Source: Annona cherimola (taxonomy: Eukaryota; Streptophyta; Magnoliopsida; Magnoliales; Annonaceae). Taken from it: DNA of 64,000 bases. The position numbers were made by a program, and so were the translations under genes. The DNA is taken from the NCBI GenBank assembly GCA_030490835.1, contig CM059971.1, positions 122,358,564-122,422,563 of the forward strand. The letters run 5' to 3'. The notes beneath the pieces were generated by a model. The model did not search any database, had not been told where the DNA came from, and saw nothing but the letters and a program-made list of their open reading frames with translations. Within the stretch, counting starts at the first letter, position 1, and every line of letters begins with the position of its first letter. This document shows, in pieces, positions 36,301 to 49,400 of the stretch.

Positions 36301-39300
36301 ACTTTCAAGATTGCCGCACAAAGGACTGCTCATGGATTCCACCTTCACATAAGTCATAGACGGTGATACCTGGAGCTGAAAAATTACAACTGTGGCCGTG
36401 TTAAAAAACCTGCAATTCTTCATTATACTTCCCTAATATCCTTCACTGCCTCTGAGATCCTTCCCGAAAAGATATCTTCCAAAGCATCGATATTACATTA
36501 AGATTCACAACAATCAAGCACTTCACAGGGTTTCAATAGACAGCATGGAAAGCAATTCACCAGCAGAAACCCATCAAACAATGGATGCAATTTCACCTTA
36601 TTTTCAGAACCAGTCATTGAAATGAAAATTGAGTATGATGTTGTAATGGTTGCACTATGGTACAGCCCAGCAATGCAATTTCAAGGGAAAGAGCTTCACC
36701 ATGAAAAACTGTTCAAGGTTGCACTATCTAAGAACAACTAAACAAATTGCCCTCAAGAGTTTGGTGTATTAGACCACAACTTAACAGAAGTCCCAAATGA
36801 ATTCCCATGTACCCCTATGGAGATGGCGTGTTTGGATCTTTAAGAAGAGAAGAAATTGCAGCAATCACCTTTGATCTAAGATGTCCACCAAAAATCTGCT
36901 GTATTAATGTCGTTTCTTGGAGTCTTGAATCAACCACCTTCTCACCACCAAATCTTTTGAGGCATATGGATTGCATTGATGTAACTAAAAGCCTAAATGA
37001 ATAAGAATCATTGTCAAAAAAGCATCAGAGAAATTCAGTCAAACTATCCAAAAGAGCCAGGAAAATTGACTTCCTGTATGCAGGAAAGCATAAAAACCTA
37101 TGTAACTCAGACACGGACACAGATTAATCTGTTAATGTTGAATCAGTAAAAAGACAATGGGAAACCTCACACACAAATATATGAATATGGTAATTTGCTA
37201 GTGATAAAAGGTGCATTGACATCTAATCATTCATTGACAAAACTATGGATTTTATCAAATACCCCTTGATTGAAGTACAATAAACACTTTTTCACTAAGG
37301 CAAACAGCAGAGAAAAACATGGGATATGAATAAATTTGGACAAAATTCATTGGAAGCAAGCAAAGTTCTGCATGCATCCAATATTTCGATTCAGCAATAT
37401 TTTACCGCATGACATGCCATCATGTCTGCTACTATACCTAGAACTTGGACAAAAGTTATTCTGCAATTTCATTCACATTTGAGTTGTATAAACACTGTCC
37501 TACATAAATAAGTACACAAAAACTGTATGTTTTTTATGCAAAGAAACTGATAATTGAAAAAACTACATTAACGATAAATACTGCAAGAAAAGTCCCAGGA
37601 AGGCCTTGTCCTTTTGATTGTACGGATACATGTAGTAATCTGCCCACATCAATTCTTTAATTATGGTGGTACTTATATAGCATTTCAAAAGAAATCACAT
37701 GAATGGCTACAAACCTCAAGAATTCATGAGCATCTTCTTGATCTCCACCACCCATCTGGCAGCCACTGCTCTGCATATGTGAAAGGATTCTGCTAGGAGA
37801 TAAGGGACCTGTTCCTTCCCTTAACATAGAAACATGCAGCTCAAGTTCGCAAATAAGGCACCAGTCTCTCCCACAGCCTAGCACAATATTGAGTTAATAC
37901 AAATCATGAGAAACCAAAGGAAAGAAAATTCTTTTTATTTACAGTCAGCAGGACCATAAGAATGAAACTTACAGGTTCGTGAATGAGATCTTTGCAGCAG
38001 GTAGATGACAAGAGGCTTTGTGCAAGTTAAACACTGCAATACGGCATTGGCATAGCAACTGCAAAATTTTGAGAGGGGGACATTAACGATTTAAAAATTT
38101 ACAATAGAAGATAATCAACATGATCATCAAGCTCTTTGAAATCCAAGTGAATCACACTAAGATAATTGACGACCCATTAAACAATAAAGGGAAAAATTGC
38201 ACGCCCATTAAACATTGTAGTTACTTTCCACTTCAGAAATGGACTCAACTGAAACACCATATAAATTCTGGATATTGGGACCAACATGATGTACAAACCA
38301 GAATTAGTCATGAGCCATGGATTAGCTACTGCTGCAAAGCACAGCTAATACTCCACAGCTCCAGATGGTTGGGTTCATGTAAAATTGTTGGAGCAACATG
38401 GGAGCAAGTAATCAGGTGGCTTCATTCAGTAATTACAGATCACCTACACTAAGATACAAATAAATAAGAAGAAATGATAAATTTTAAATAATCCAGCACC
38501 CAACCTGTTTCCACAGTTTAAAAGCCCTCTTGGATGCAAGTTCAAGACCTCGCAATGAAATAATTTGACCAGCTCTTCATAAGGGAACAACTCCTGAAGT
38601 ATTAACAACATGATTAGCATGGAAGTGGGATGCATGATTTTACTGAAGTCCACAAGCATGCACCTCTGCCTGCCTAATTATTCCATTGTTGCAAAATGCA
38701 AATGCAAGGAAGATACCAGCCATGCGTCAGATGGCCCTTATGAGTGATGGAGAGGACCAAAAATCAAATTCATCAAATTGATCAGGTTAGCAACATGTAT
38801 AAATCTATCAGTCATGCGCAAAATTTTGACACGGTTGACAATAGCACTTTCAAGACTTCGGGGGCAGGACATCTACAATTGTGCAGTAGCCATGCAGCAC
38901 ATGGCCGCTGGCTAAATTAGTTGCTCATAGGGTAAAAAAGCAAGTGAGAATGGAAAATCTACCAGATTTTTCTTAAGGTTATCACCAGTGCGTCCTGCAT
39001 TCTGATGCCTAGTAAGTTTTGCCAACTTCTTAAGACCCAGCATCTTCATACCACCCTTTTTTAAGATACCACTGCTGGCCTCAGGAGGAAGGGCCTGAGA
39101 AGAAACTTCATGAGGGATTCCTGCACATCACACAGCATTAGGGGCCATAACAGCCACATATGAACAAAATATTCTTGACGTTTATCCAAGATAACATACT
39201 GGGTTTATTCTTAACAGACACTGTTCGTTCTCTCACTGCACATGGGTGTTCTTTCCGTCCCTTTCGCATTGGTCTTTGTGATGTAGAAAATGCAGATGCT

Positions 39301-42300
39301 GATACATCCAGAGGATTCCCAGATCCCGTGATTGCTTCAAGCATGATATTTTCATTGCAAGCACTCAAGTCGGATGTTTCATTTCGAAAAGGCAATTCCT
39401 CCTCAAGACAATTATCATTGATGAATGTGAAATCCATTTCACATCTGTTTCCATTAATTCCCATCCTCTCTGAATATACAGACTTGGGAATGCAGGATTC
39501 ATTATTTGTCCCTGAAGCAATTTCATTTTTACTTGTTAGTCTGTAAGGCGGCTCTGGTGTACTTTGTTCTGATATGGGATGGTTGTCGAAGTTCTTCTCC
39601 TTAGGAGATCTATCAGATGCTTCAGAGAAGTTATCTCTACTTAACTGAAAGATAAAGCAAGAACTGCGATGGTTAGCAGAAAAAGAAAGAAACACAAACA
39701 GAAAATGAACTAATTTTATCGTAACGACCTTATTTCTCTGGGGACAAACTTTTGGTTGAGAAAAGTTAACCGGACAAGCAGACGTCAGAGTAGCTTCCCC
39801 TATGCAGTTGGTTGCTTCAGGGTAACCATATAAAACGGTGTCTTCCCTGTCTGAATTCTCTACATCAAATTTGCGGGAAATCCATTTCTCTGAGCAAACT
39901 CTTTCATTCATAGAATGTTGAATTGCATTGTATGGACTAGTTGTTTGAGGATGGATTGATTCATTTGGAGGAATGCCCTCCAGCACAGGCCCAGGGTGTT
40001 CAAAACCAAATAATGGATTCTTCAGGTTCTCAGTCTGTGAGGATGACATGCAAGAAGGATCATTGGAGGCAGGACTCCCAAACAAATTTGAGTTGCAAGT
40101 GTCTGGCTGCAGGCATTCTTGTTTATGGCCTTGCCTCCAATGAATTATTTGGCACTTCCCAGAACTGCAAGCCATGGGATTTTAATCATTTTCACACAAA
40201 ACAGGGCAAAATACATATTTAGAAAAATTAACTTTAATTCATGAGAGTGAGATTTTGACAGGAATAACTGGAAGGCTTTGGTGTGTAACAAGTAACAAGT
40301 AGAAATTTTAGCACAAAATATCACGCTATTATGGTGATCATGAAATTTAACAGGAAAGCCTGCTAATGGCATTGACATGTATGAAGTACATGGCCATAAA
40401 AAAATATCATTGATTACAGAGATCAGTGAAAAAGGGAAGCAGGAGGTTCCAATACCTACACAAGTAAGATGATGTTCAGGTAAAAGTAAAATCATGAAAA
40501 AAAGTCCCCCGTCCTTCATAAGAATCTTACAGTGGATCACTGCAGAAAAATTTTGGCAGCTCAAAATGGTCATTTTGAAGTCATCATTCCAACTATCAAA
40601 AAAGTTACATAGGTTTAGGTCTTGGGACAAATTTAGGGAGACCAGAAAAAGGAATTATTTAAGCAGGAAGCACAACCATTTAACCCACCACGGTCCACCT
40701 TATGCATAAAGTACCATAAAGTAGACCTGACTTTTTGGGCTTAACAGTCTTAAATTTAATATATGTTACAAATCAGAAACCCCATACAAGTCAAGGGTAA
40801 GAAGCTTCTGTCCTACATCCACATGGAGGCAGAAAATGTCTCACAGTCATGTTCCATGATTAAGGTTCCAGGCAGGTTGGAATAGGAGAATGTTCATCTG
40901 AGGACAGGTCGAATACTCATCTTGGAATATGGTTTTTGTATATAGGTCCCTCAAGTTTGCTAAATTTGCACCTTTGACCCTCAAGCATAAACAATTTGCA
41001 GTAGTGGTCCCTCTAGTTAAGTGAAGCCCTCATGTTGTTATTTTTAACATGAAATCGTCAAAATACTCTTTTAGAATTATACTGAATAATCCAGTTAAAT
41101 TTTAAAATATAACTTTTGTCGAAGAAATTCCATAAAAATTGGCCTACATAGAAAACAACCAAGCAATCGAATTGATTTAGACCGGCCTTTTGTGCTCAAC
41201 AGTCTTAAATTTAATATATGTTACAAATCAGGCCACCCAGCAACAAGTCAAGGGTGAGGAGCTTCTCTGTCCTCCATCCACACGGAGGCAGAAAATGTCT
41301 CACAGTCATATTCCATTATTAAGGCTCCAGGCAGGTGGGAATAGGAGAATGTTCATCTGAAGACACAACAGGTTGAATACTCATCGTGGAATAGGTTTTT
41401 TGTATATAGATCCCTCAAGTTTGCTAAATATGCACTTTTGACCTTCAAGCCTCAGAAATTTGCAGTAGTGGTCCCTCTAGTTAAGTGAAGCATTTGTGTT
41501 GTTAATTTGTAGCGTGGAATGGTCAAGATACTCTTTGAGCCCCTAAATAAGTATGTTGAATAATCCAGTTAAAATTTACAGATATTATTTTTGCTGAAGA
41601 AATTCCACAAAAAGAGGCCTGCAGAGAAAACAACTGAACAGTGTAATTAGGGTTTGGATAAAATTACTACAGGGCATTTTCATGATTTCATGTAAACAGT
41701 TAACAGTGTTAAGGCTTCACTTGACTTTGGCAACCAAGACTGCAAATTTCTGAAATTGAAGCCTTCCACTGCAAATATGAAACTTAAGGGTCAAAAGTGC
41801 AAATTTCACAAACTTGAGAAACCTATATGCCAAAAACCCTCTTAAAGAGGCATACTGTCCAGACGATTTAAATTTTAAACAGTCACAGAGTATGTAAATG
41901 GACAACGTGTATTTACTGTTTGCCCTAAAACCCGTACATAGATGAAATTTTCCAGTGATATCGTACCAGGTAAAGGCCATGGGATAATCCACACCTGATG
42001 CCTATTCAACAACATTTTGGTCTAGTTCTTGCAGTGCTTTCAAGGGCAAACAACCCACCCTTGGAAGATACTAATTCCAAGTGCCAAAAAGCCAGCATTT
42101 AAGTGTTAAACTATCTCATTAACATGCATTGAGTGAGTGAGCACACACAGAAAACAATTCAACCCAAATAGGCAGAAGGACTCAGAAGTTTCATAGCAAC
42201 TTATTCAGAAATAGAATATTTATTGATAAGAAAGGAAATAGAAACAAAGCAACAGGAAGATCGCTTGGCTAAAATTAGAACCTGAAAACAGATTTTCATC

Positions 42301-42604
42301 AATAAAGAAAAAAACCCTACCAGTATCTAGCAGACTTGCATCTGGAGCAGCGAGTAGTAGCCGGACGAAAGCATCTTGCACACTCATGAATTGTGGTTTT
42401 CACAGGCTGGACAAGTGAGGTGACGGCAGTAGGTATTTCTTCAACACTGAAAATATCATCAGCTGCTAATTGAGTAAGAGCATTTATCCGAGCTTTCCTC
42501 TTCGCAGCCTCATTCCATTTTCCAAGTACGATATAAGTAACCAGAGGAAGCACCACCAATACCAGGAAAAGTGCTGGAATATCAGCTTCCCTTGGCTTGA
42601 GCAT
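33328..42604 (-). CDS. UBP15: Ubiquitin-specific protease, UBP15-like, MYND finger, 13 coding exons
   Basis: Coding exons (5' to 3'): 42604-42321, 40164-39729, 39644-39200, 39120-38963, 38593-38505, 38058-37973, 37877-37715, 36992-36869, 35832-35675, 35564-35480, 34927-34715, 34167-34106, 34033-33328. All introns are GT-AG and the total is 3009 nt (1002 aa); the length fits the family (about 900-1000 aa). It begins [10 protein letters not shown] and a transmembrane segment (about 11-28). A MYND zinc finger at 75-112 has the C-x2-C...C-x2-C...H-x3-C pattern. The USP domain spans about 460-770: Cys box with catalytic C472 in [25 protein letters not shown], zinc-ribbon pairs KCLRC and YRCERC, His box FSGHYVSYV (H728) and D744. 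The C-terminus is Ser-rich and disordered. The enzyme removes ubiquitin from targets; UBP15 is known to promote cell proliferation and organ size in Arabidopsis. Family assignment is firm; the orthology within UBP15-19 rests on the N-terminal sequence. Confidence 0.95.
35056..35205. repeat. Three ~50-bp tandem repeats in a UBP15 intron
   Basis: Unit GTGCATAGGGGTGGAA...AGCAAGGTAAATAGTCA, repeated at a spacing of 49-50 bp (starts near 35060, 35109, 35159) in the intron between coding exons 10 and 11. Confidence 0.65.
40724..41640. repeat. Two-copy tandem repeat of 455 bp in UBP15 intron 1
   Basis: Matching landmarks recur 455 nt apart: CAGTCTTAAATTTAATATAT, GAGGCAGAAAATGTCTCACA, GGTCCCTCTAGTTAAGTGAA, AATCCAGTTAAA. 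Copies are 40724-41178 and 41179 to about 41640. They have diverged by scattered substitutions and small gaps. It contains no coding exon. Confidence 0.8.
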
Positions 42605-42638
42605 GTCCCCTCCAACAGACTCATGTCCAGCCTCCCAC

Positions 42639-44732
42639 CTGATACTACGTGAAAGGGAATATTACCAATTTGAGAGCATCAAGAATTAACCCTCATTTTC
42701 ATTTCCTGGAAGCAACAAAACAAATTCATTCAAGTTCTACAATTTCAGGAGCATCTGACATGAAGATGCATAACAAATGTCTATATGTATCCCTATTAAT
42801 AATAATCATAGTAAATACTAAAGGAAACACAAAAATCATATTGAAAGCAGGAAGAAGTCATCATTATCATTTTCATCAATCTTGTGATTTGATAGATTTA
42901 GAGATTTTAGTCACACTTCACCTGGAATCCAAGAAAACCCAGCTTCAGCAGGGCCATCCCCTATCAAAACAAGTAACTGAAACCCTTGTGCTCCCCATGA
43001 AAGCCAGCGCTGTAAGACAAAAGAACAAAAATGCACTGAACTCAAACAGGGAGTTGAATGCATTATCAGCAGATTAATCTAAACAAGGCTTAGAGAGACC
43101 AAGCTCCAGTGAGGAATTCCCCTAAAAATTAAAAGGAAACAGCCGCATCCACAAACAGAAAAGTACAAAACCACTTCTTTAGTTTGTCCATGAACTCAAC
43201 GAAAGCATGAAAGAACATAATTGACCAATTTTAACTCATTTATTTACATTTTTGTTTGCTCATACCACCATTTTTGTAGTAATGCTAGGATCAAAAATTG
43301 AGAACTGCTGAAGCTACAATGCCAATCTCCATTTAACATGAACCATATAAAATCAAAATTGAGAAGATAAACTTATAATAATCCTTTTGGAACCACGTGG
43401 CTCCTTAGACAGGCAAAATAAATAGAAGGAAGATAGAAAGAAAACGCTAACTGTAAGCAGAATCAATTAGGCCCACGTGATTGACTCTACCTTTGCTGAA
43501 CATGAACTTGAATGACGGACAGATCCTGAAAACTGCAACTAGTAAAACCAAATTTCAAGAGAACCCCACAATGGATCTTTCCATGTACTAACCCAAAAAA
43601 GGCCTGGTGTTGTCATTCTAAAATGAATAGCATTTCTAATCGCAAAAAACTGAAGTAGACACCCACAAACACAGCTTCCAAAATTCAACATCTGAGAACC
43701 CACTTGACCGAACCTCTTCTTTTGCTCGGAGGAAGTGAGGTGAAAATAAAAGCTGAGGTCCATTTTTGACAAAAATGTTTCATCTTTGCCAGTAATAGGA
43801 AATGGGTTAGGTTACTTGCCTTCTACGGAAAAGAAAACGCTCACAAAGGTCAATTTCAAGAGAACAGAATTTCAGTAAAGCCACTTCACCAAACTTTTCC
43901 ACTGTAGATGGTTGAGAGAAGTACCCGTTTTCTAAACAACATGTGAAACAACTAGAATGGATCAAGATCCGAATAAAACATTTAAACGAGCGCCCCTGTT
44001 TCAAAATTTCCATAGGAAACGATCTGTTTAGAACATGTCCCGAGTGCTGCATTCACTACAAAAAAACAACTAAGAAATTTTTGAAAAACTTAGCATTCAA
44101 GCAAACCCATTTCGACATTTTGCTCTGCCCCTACAACGCCAGGCATCAACGGCGATTAAAACCCTAATAGAAATAAAAAATAAAAAATAACTCCTCGGGG
44201 CAAGATCTAAAGAAGCAAGGTGCTGACTCTATTGACTTGTATGGAAACGTACTATCCGCAAGAAATCGTCCATGCAAGATAGATCACTCAATTTGGCCAT
44301 TCATTTAGCATTGTTAGGGGCGCAATAGGAGCATTAAAAACCCCAAAAATGCAACATTTCACCACAAAATCCATCGCAAGAGACTTCGAGATCCCAATAT
44401 CTCAAACCAAGCTCAGGAAAAAAAAAAAAGAACAAGAACAAGAAGAACAAGAAGATTTCAGGAACAATTACTTCAGCAGGCAGTGACTTTAGAAACTTCA
44501 TAGGCCACTAACCAACACGAAAGGCATACTTCTGAAACAAAAGCCAAACCAAGTATTCCCCGTAGATCGAGAGAAAAGAGTCTCTAAATTCCTGTCCCCA
44601 AAACCCAAACCAAGAACCGATATTTCTGCAAAACTCGCTCATCCATGCTTCACTTTCTGCAATTACGAGGGCAAAACAAGCGGCAGCTTATATGAAAAAG
44701 ATCTGCACAAGAAAATGATAAAGCTTTCTCAC
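42639..44732 (-). other. Inferred 5' UTR intron of UBP15
   Basis: Donor ACAAG|GTGAGAAAG at 44733/44732 and acceptor GTATCAG|GTGGG at 42639/42638, 34 nt before the start codon, give a clean GT-AG pair. Nothing inside is coding. The region from about 43795 onwards is also present at 56880-58035. The exact acceptor is inferred. Confidence 0.55.
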
Positions 44733-44950
44733 CTTGTACGATGCTGCTGCTGCTGCCGCTGCCGCCCACAAAACCGCAGTCCAAGAAACGAAGATTCTCA
44801 CGAAAATCAGCTTCAAGGTTGCTCTTTTTTCCTCAGTAACTTCACTGTTCAGGGGGCAAGAAAAATCAAGAAAGAGGTTGTTATCTTTTCAACAGTATGG
44901 AGAAGAAATCCGAAGGCAATGAGCGTCCGCTTGAGTGAGATATGATGGGA
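44733..44950 (-). other. Inferred 5' UTR exon of UBP15 (leader)
   Basis: Non-coding exon ending at the strong donor at 44733. It begins somewhere near 44950, with the start unresolved. The CTG/CCG-type triplets at about 44742-44765 lie in it. A copy of this exon without its donor is at 57815-57990. Confidence 0.5.
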
Positions 44951-45040
44951 AAAGAACAGCATAAAGCCGTTGCTCCTGCTTCGCAAGCTCAAGAAGCAGT
45001 CGCTCAAGAAATCAGAATGCGAAAGGGTGTGATTACTCAG

Positions 45041-45064
45041 CTGCTGCTGCTGCTGCTGCTGCTG
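45041..45064 (-). repeat. CAG repeat (8 units) in the UBP15 leader or promoter
   Basis: CTG x8 on the plus strand, CAG in the gene's sense direction, immediately upstream of the inferred leader exon. A second run of four triplets is at about 44742. Confidence 0.75.
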
Positions 45065-46042
45065 CTCCTGTGTGTGCAGATGCATTATGCTCTGATGATC
45101 TGCCCCTTTCAAAATAAAAAATCACAACAAAAAAAAGCGGTTATTTGTTGCTCTGGCCGCATTTGACATTTGATACGCTGGCACACGAGAAACTATATTC
45201 CATGGCACGAGGATGGCGTCATCAGCTTCTTCATTGATGGATTGTTATGCAAATGTAATAAAATAACATCCGTCCATTTGAATTAATTGCAAGCGGGGTC
45301 CCTTCGTTGAATTGATTGCGTGTGCATTTCGGGGTTTCTGACGTGGCGTTTCCTGGTCATTGATAAATGAGTGATGATGTAAAATAGTATATGGCCCACC
45401 TCTGCCGACCATCATTCGGGTTTCGGCTCATTGAATAATCAATTCACCGATGGATACGCTGAAACTTTGCAAAACAGTCGTCCAATAATTTCTAATTAAA
45501 CTGTCGAATTTATGGAATCCGATGATCTAGTCTCTCCTAATTCGGATTTACCCAAGGTTGGTACGGGCGATTGGGCGCTGAAATCACGAAGTGGGACATC
45601 ATAATCTGCCGTTGCAGACGTCAATGATTCCATTCCAAACAACTGCTTACGTGAGCAAGATAAAATTATTATTATTATTATTATTAGAAATATTCTAAAA
45701 TTGTGTAAGATAATATATTTCTATGAAACTCTGTCCGATTATTAATACGAGTGCCGGGAATATTTTTCGAAAAATGTGACACTTTTGGTGATTGTTGAGC
45801 AATGCCTCCCTTGTTATCATCATTACTAGATTCACATTAGCTATTTTGTTAGTCATATTATTAAATTTATGTTTGAGTTATAAATAAAATAAAAACTAAA
45901 ATGAAATGGAAATTTTTATTCTCTAAAAGTTATTTATAGGTAACTAAGACATTAATAATATAAAAATAATGAAGAGAGAGAAAAGTAATCATACCAAGCA
46001 GGGGAGGTTAAAATGTGACATGATGAATAATAGAATAAAGAG
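45065..46042. other. UBP15 upstream region, no gene
   Basis: The likely promoter of the minus-strand UBP15 gene. It contains an ATT/TTA microsatellite at about 45668-45689. Nothing else recognised. Confidence 0.45.
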
Positions 46043-46435
46043 GTCTAAATCTTTCCAGGCCTAACGCATAGCCTTCACTGTGTGTCAGGCTCAAAAATGT
46101 ATTTTTTTTATTTTTTTCATGAGCAAGTAAATCTATGTGTATTAAATTTACAAATCAAGTTTTATAATTTTTGTAAATTTTTAAGTATTTTTTATTTTTA
46201 AACACAGTGGAATTTTCGTAATTTTGTGTACAGAAATGTCATTATGTTTAAAAATAAAAAAATATTTAAAATATTTAAAAATAATAAAACTTGATTTATA
46301 GATTTAATACATCTAAATTTACATGCCCATGAAAATTTTTTTTAAAAAAATGCATTTTTGGGTCAGACACATAGAGAAGGCCGTGCGTCCAACCTGAAAA
46401 GATCAGGCCGTGCGTCCAACCTGAAAAGATCAGAC
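46043..46435. mobile_element. Foldback MITE of the hairpin-ended family, copy with GGCCTAACGCA ends
   Basis: Left GTCTAAATCTTTCCAGGCCT mirrors the right end (reverse complement GTCTGATCTTTTCAGGTTGG). Centre near 46228. The core is shared (TTTTATAATTTTTGTAAATT..., AATAAAACTTGATTTATAGA). Each end folds imperfectly on itself (AGGCCTAACGCATAG against CTGTGTGTCAGGCT). The right end has a 27-bp direct duplication (46378-46404 and 46405-46431). Confidence 0.75.
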
Positions 46436-49400
46436 AACTAGAATAAATATATTAGTTGCATAAAAAATTATACAATGACAATGAGAACGCAGATGATGAC
46501 GAAAAAATTAAAATAGAAAAGTAGTTAAAATGTAAAAGTTACGGCAATCGGGCATAAGCGCCGTTGGTTTCTCATCCAGGCAATGTGGTCCTGTGAACGA
46601 GACTCGAATCTCTCTGCATGCAAATATTGCCAAAGAGCGATGGGCACTTGCCATCAAAAAATGCAGAAACCATATTCAAGGTCAAACAAAAATCATCCCT
46701 ATGCCTTTCATCGAAAACAAAACAATAAAATAAAATAAACATCCTGTGATTGACAAAAGATCGCCAGCGCAAAATTTTCGTATGATACCAAAGATCCGGC
46801 CATTCTCAGTAAGCAGTCTTTTTTTTTTTTTTTTAACCCCAGAACTCTAAGTAAGTGATTTTGTTTTTGATGCGAAGAGGCACCGTCATAATATAAAGCA
46901 GCAGTGCAGCAGTGACGCATGGAAGAATTTGAGTCATGGCATGGAGTGGACAGTTCAACTGCCACGTTGGTTTCTGGTTCACACGCAAGCATCTGAGAAG
47001 CTGGTCACAGGATCCACTTTCGAAAATAATATTTTTTTGTGGTTGGGATCACATTGTCAAAATCCACGAGTACAAGTACAATTTCTCAGTAGTTTCTATA
47101 AAACGAGCGAGTTTTGGTCTACGTGATCGGCCAAAAATGCAACTGACAAACTGGGATAAAGCTGGAAGAATTTTTAAATGACTTTATAAGTCCTGGAAGA
47201 ATTTTTTATAAAATCGTAGGAGTTCATATGAAGCCGGACCATTTGCAAACTTTAAGTTTTTGGAACATTTACATATTTTAATTTTTTGTTTCGTAAAAAA
47301 ATATTATTTTAGGTATATTTAATTTATAGGTCAAAATTTTAAAGATATCTATATATTTTTTAAAATTTAAATATATGAGTATTTTAGCCAGTTTAGTACT
47401 TTAAAAATGATGAATTTTGGTATCTAAGTCAAGTACACATAATACAACACTTTTATTTAAAAAAAAATTAAATGGAGTTTTGGGCTGAGGAGGATAGGTG
47501 ACGATATGATGGAATCTTTTACTGTCCAAAAATATTTCTTATTCTAAATAATAAATTTCTTTTAATACAAATTTTCCAATCTCAATACACTTTTTTCATT
47601 TCTAACACATGGCGACACTTTTTTTTATCTTACATATTTATTTCATTCTCATCTTATCCATATTGTGAACAAGCGTTCATTTCTACCAATGAACACTTTC
47701 TAAAATCCAAAAGTATTGAGGTGAGTATTGAACAACTTGATACAAAAATAACATTTAATTTCATTTTAAGGGTTTTTTCAATGTTTTAACTGTGTTTGTA
47801 TTTAATCTAAAAATCGCTCTATCGGTCATAAACCATTAGGCAAGTTATTACTGGTCTCGTTAAATGTCTATTAAATTTTCATAAATATCGAAAATACCAC
47901 CTATAGTTTAAAATAATAAAAAAGTGAAACAAAATGGAAGAGGAATGAAATTAGAGCTTTCTAAATTTAGACTCTTATACAATTAAAGCAACGGTGAGGT
48001 ATGATGTTCAACTCTTTCTATTTTCCTCTAAATTTGATGAGCTACTCAGGAGGAATTAAGAAACTTGATTGAGATGGAGGAATTGAATAACACTATAACG
48101 ACGTATATTAAGAATAAGTAAAAGTTATATTGAAATTTAAAAAGTTATATCGAAATCGAAAAAGTTGTTTCGAAAATAAAAACATGTAGACCCTTCGAAA
48201 CACCATAACTAAAATGGCCTCCACTCACATTTGTAATAAAATAATTATTTTGGAATTAAATACAACTATAGTGAACATATTTGAGATGTGGAAACTTCAT
48301 TGTATATTGAACCCTACTCTCGTGCTGCTGTCGAATTGACATTACAGTTCAAGAGAGAGAGAGAGGTTTACCAATTTACCTGCTCCATAAAATGGCGAAA
48401 AATCAACTTCAAAAAAAAAAAAAAAAAAATGGCGAAAAATACGTAAGAATCATATACGCACCCATCCCACCCCAGTCAGCACATGCATGCGGCCTTCCTG
48501 CGCATCCCTTCTTTTTTTCACGCGTGGGTGGTGACAACATTGATCGCCATGCCATGCTTTCAGTTGACTTTTCTACTGTGCATGAAAGCTCGTCAACATT
48601 TTTTTCATGAGAAATCCATCTTTCTCACACTCTGCCATTGCCAAGGAACGTCCAACGCTACCTTATTCCCTACTGACATTCCCCAACGGAAAAATATGAG
48701 CTGATAATACATGCATGTGCAGTGCTAGCGGTCCAATGGCCCACCTTGATTGATTCCCCCATTTATATTTTTGCGACGAACTGATAAGTGCATTGCTCCA
48801 CATGAGGGATTTGCGCTTGGCCCAAAAAGAAATCTCTGTCTTCCCATTTGACTTGCAAAATAAATCGAGAAAGACACACAACTCTATGAATCTGACCAAT
48901 GACAGTACTCCCCGCATCCTCACCATCCATACCCAAAATCATTTGTCGTTTCAGTGGCCAAAGGAAGGGGATTATCTAGCACAATAATGCCGACCACCTC
49001 AACAGCGATGGTCTAATCTCACACTTCCCCAAATAGAAAAAATGTCTTTGATTTTATTTTTTAATCTATGGAGACGACGGGTATCACGCCCGCCAAACTT
49101 TTGCGCGGCTTTTCACAGTCCCAAGAGAGAATAAGAGGAATATTCAAAGAGGAGATATTTTTCGGTCCATCTCGGACCGCTGCACTATATTAAAATCATA
49201 CAACAACGATATCATAATCATGCAGCAGGGTTAGGGACTAAATAAAATGTTGTCCTACCTCCGATCTAAAATTACATGGCCTTTTTGAAGACCACGTGTC
49301 AAACGGCAAGATGGGGATGATGATCAGACGCATGACTTCCATTAAAAAAACCAGCTTGGGAACGAATATACCCACCATTTAGTGACATTAGTATCTTCGA

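Noticed and set aside
46575..46620. tRNA-like B-box (GACTCGAATCTC)
   Set aside because: No acceptor stem or A box at the required spacing, so neither a tRNA gene nor a recognisable SINE.
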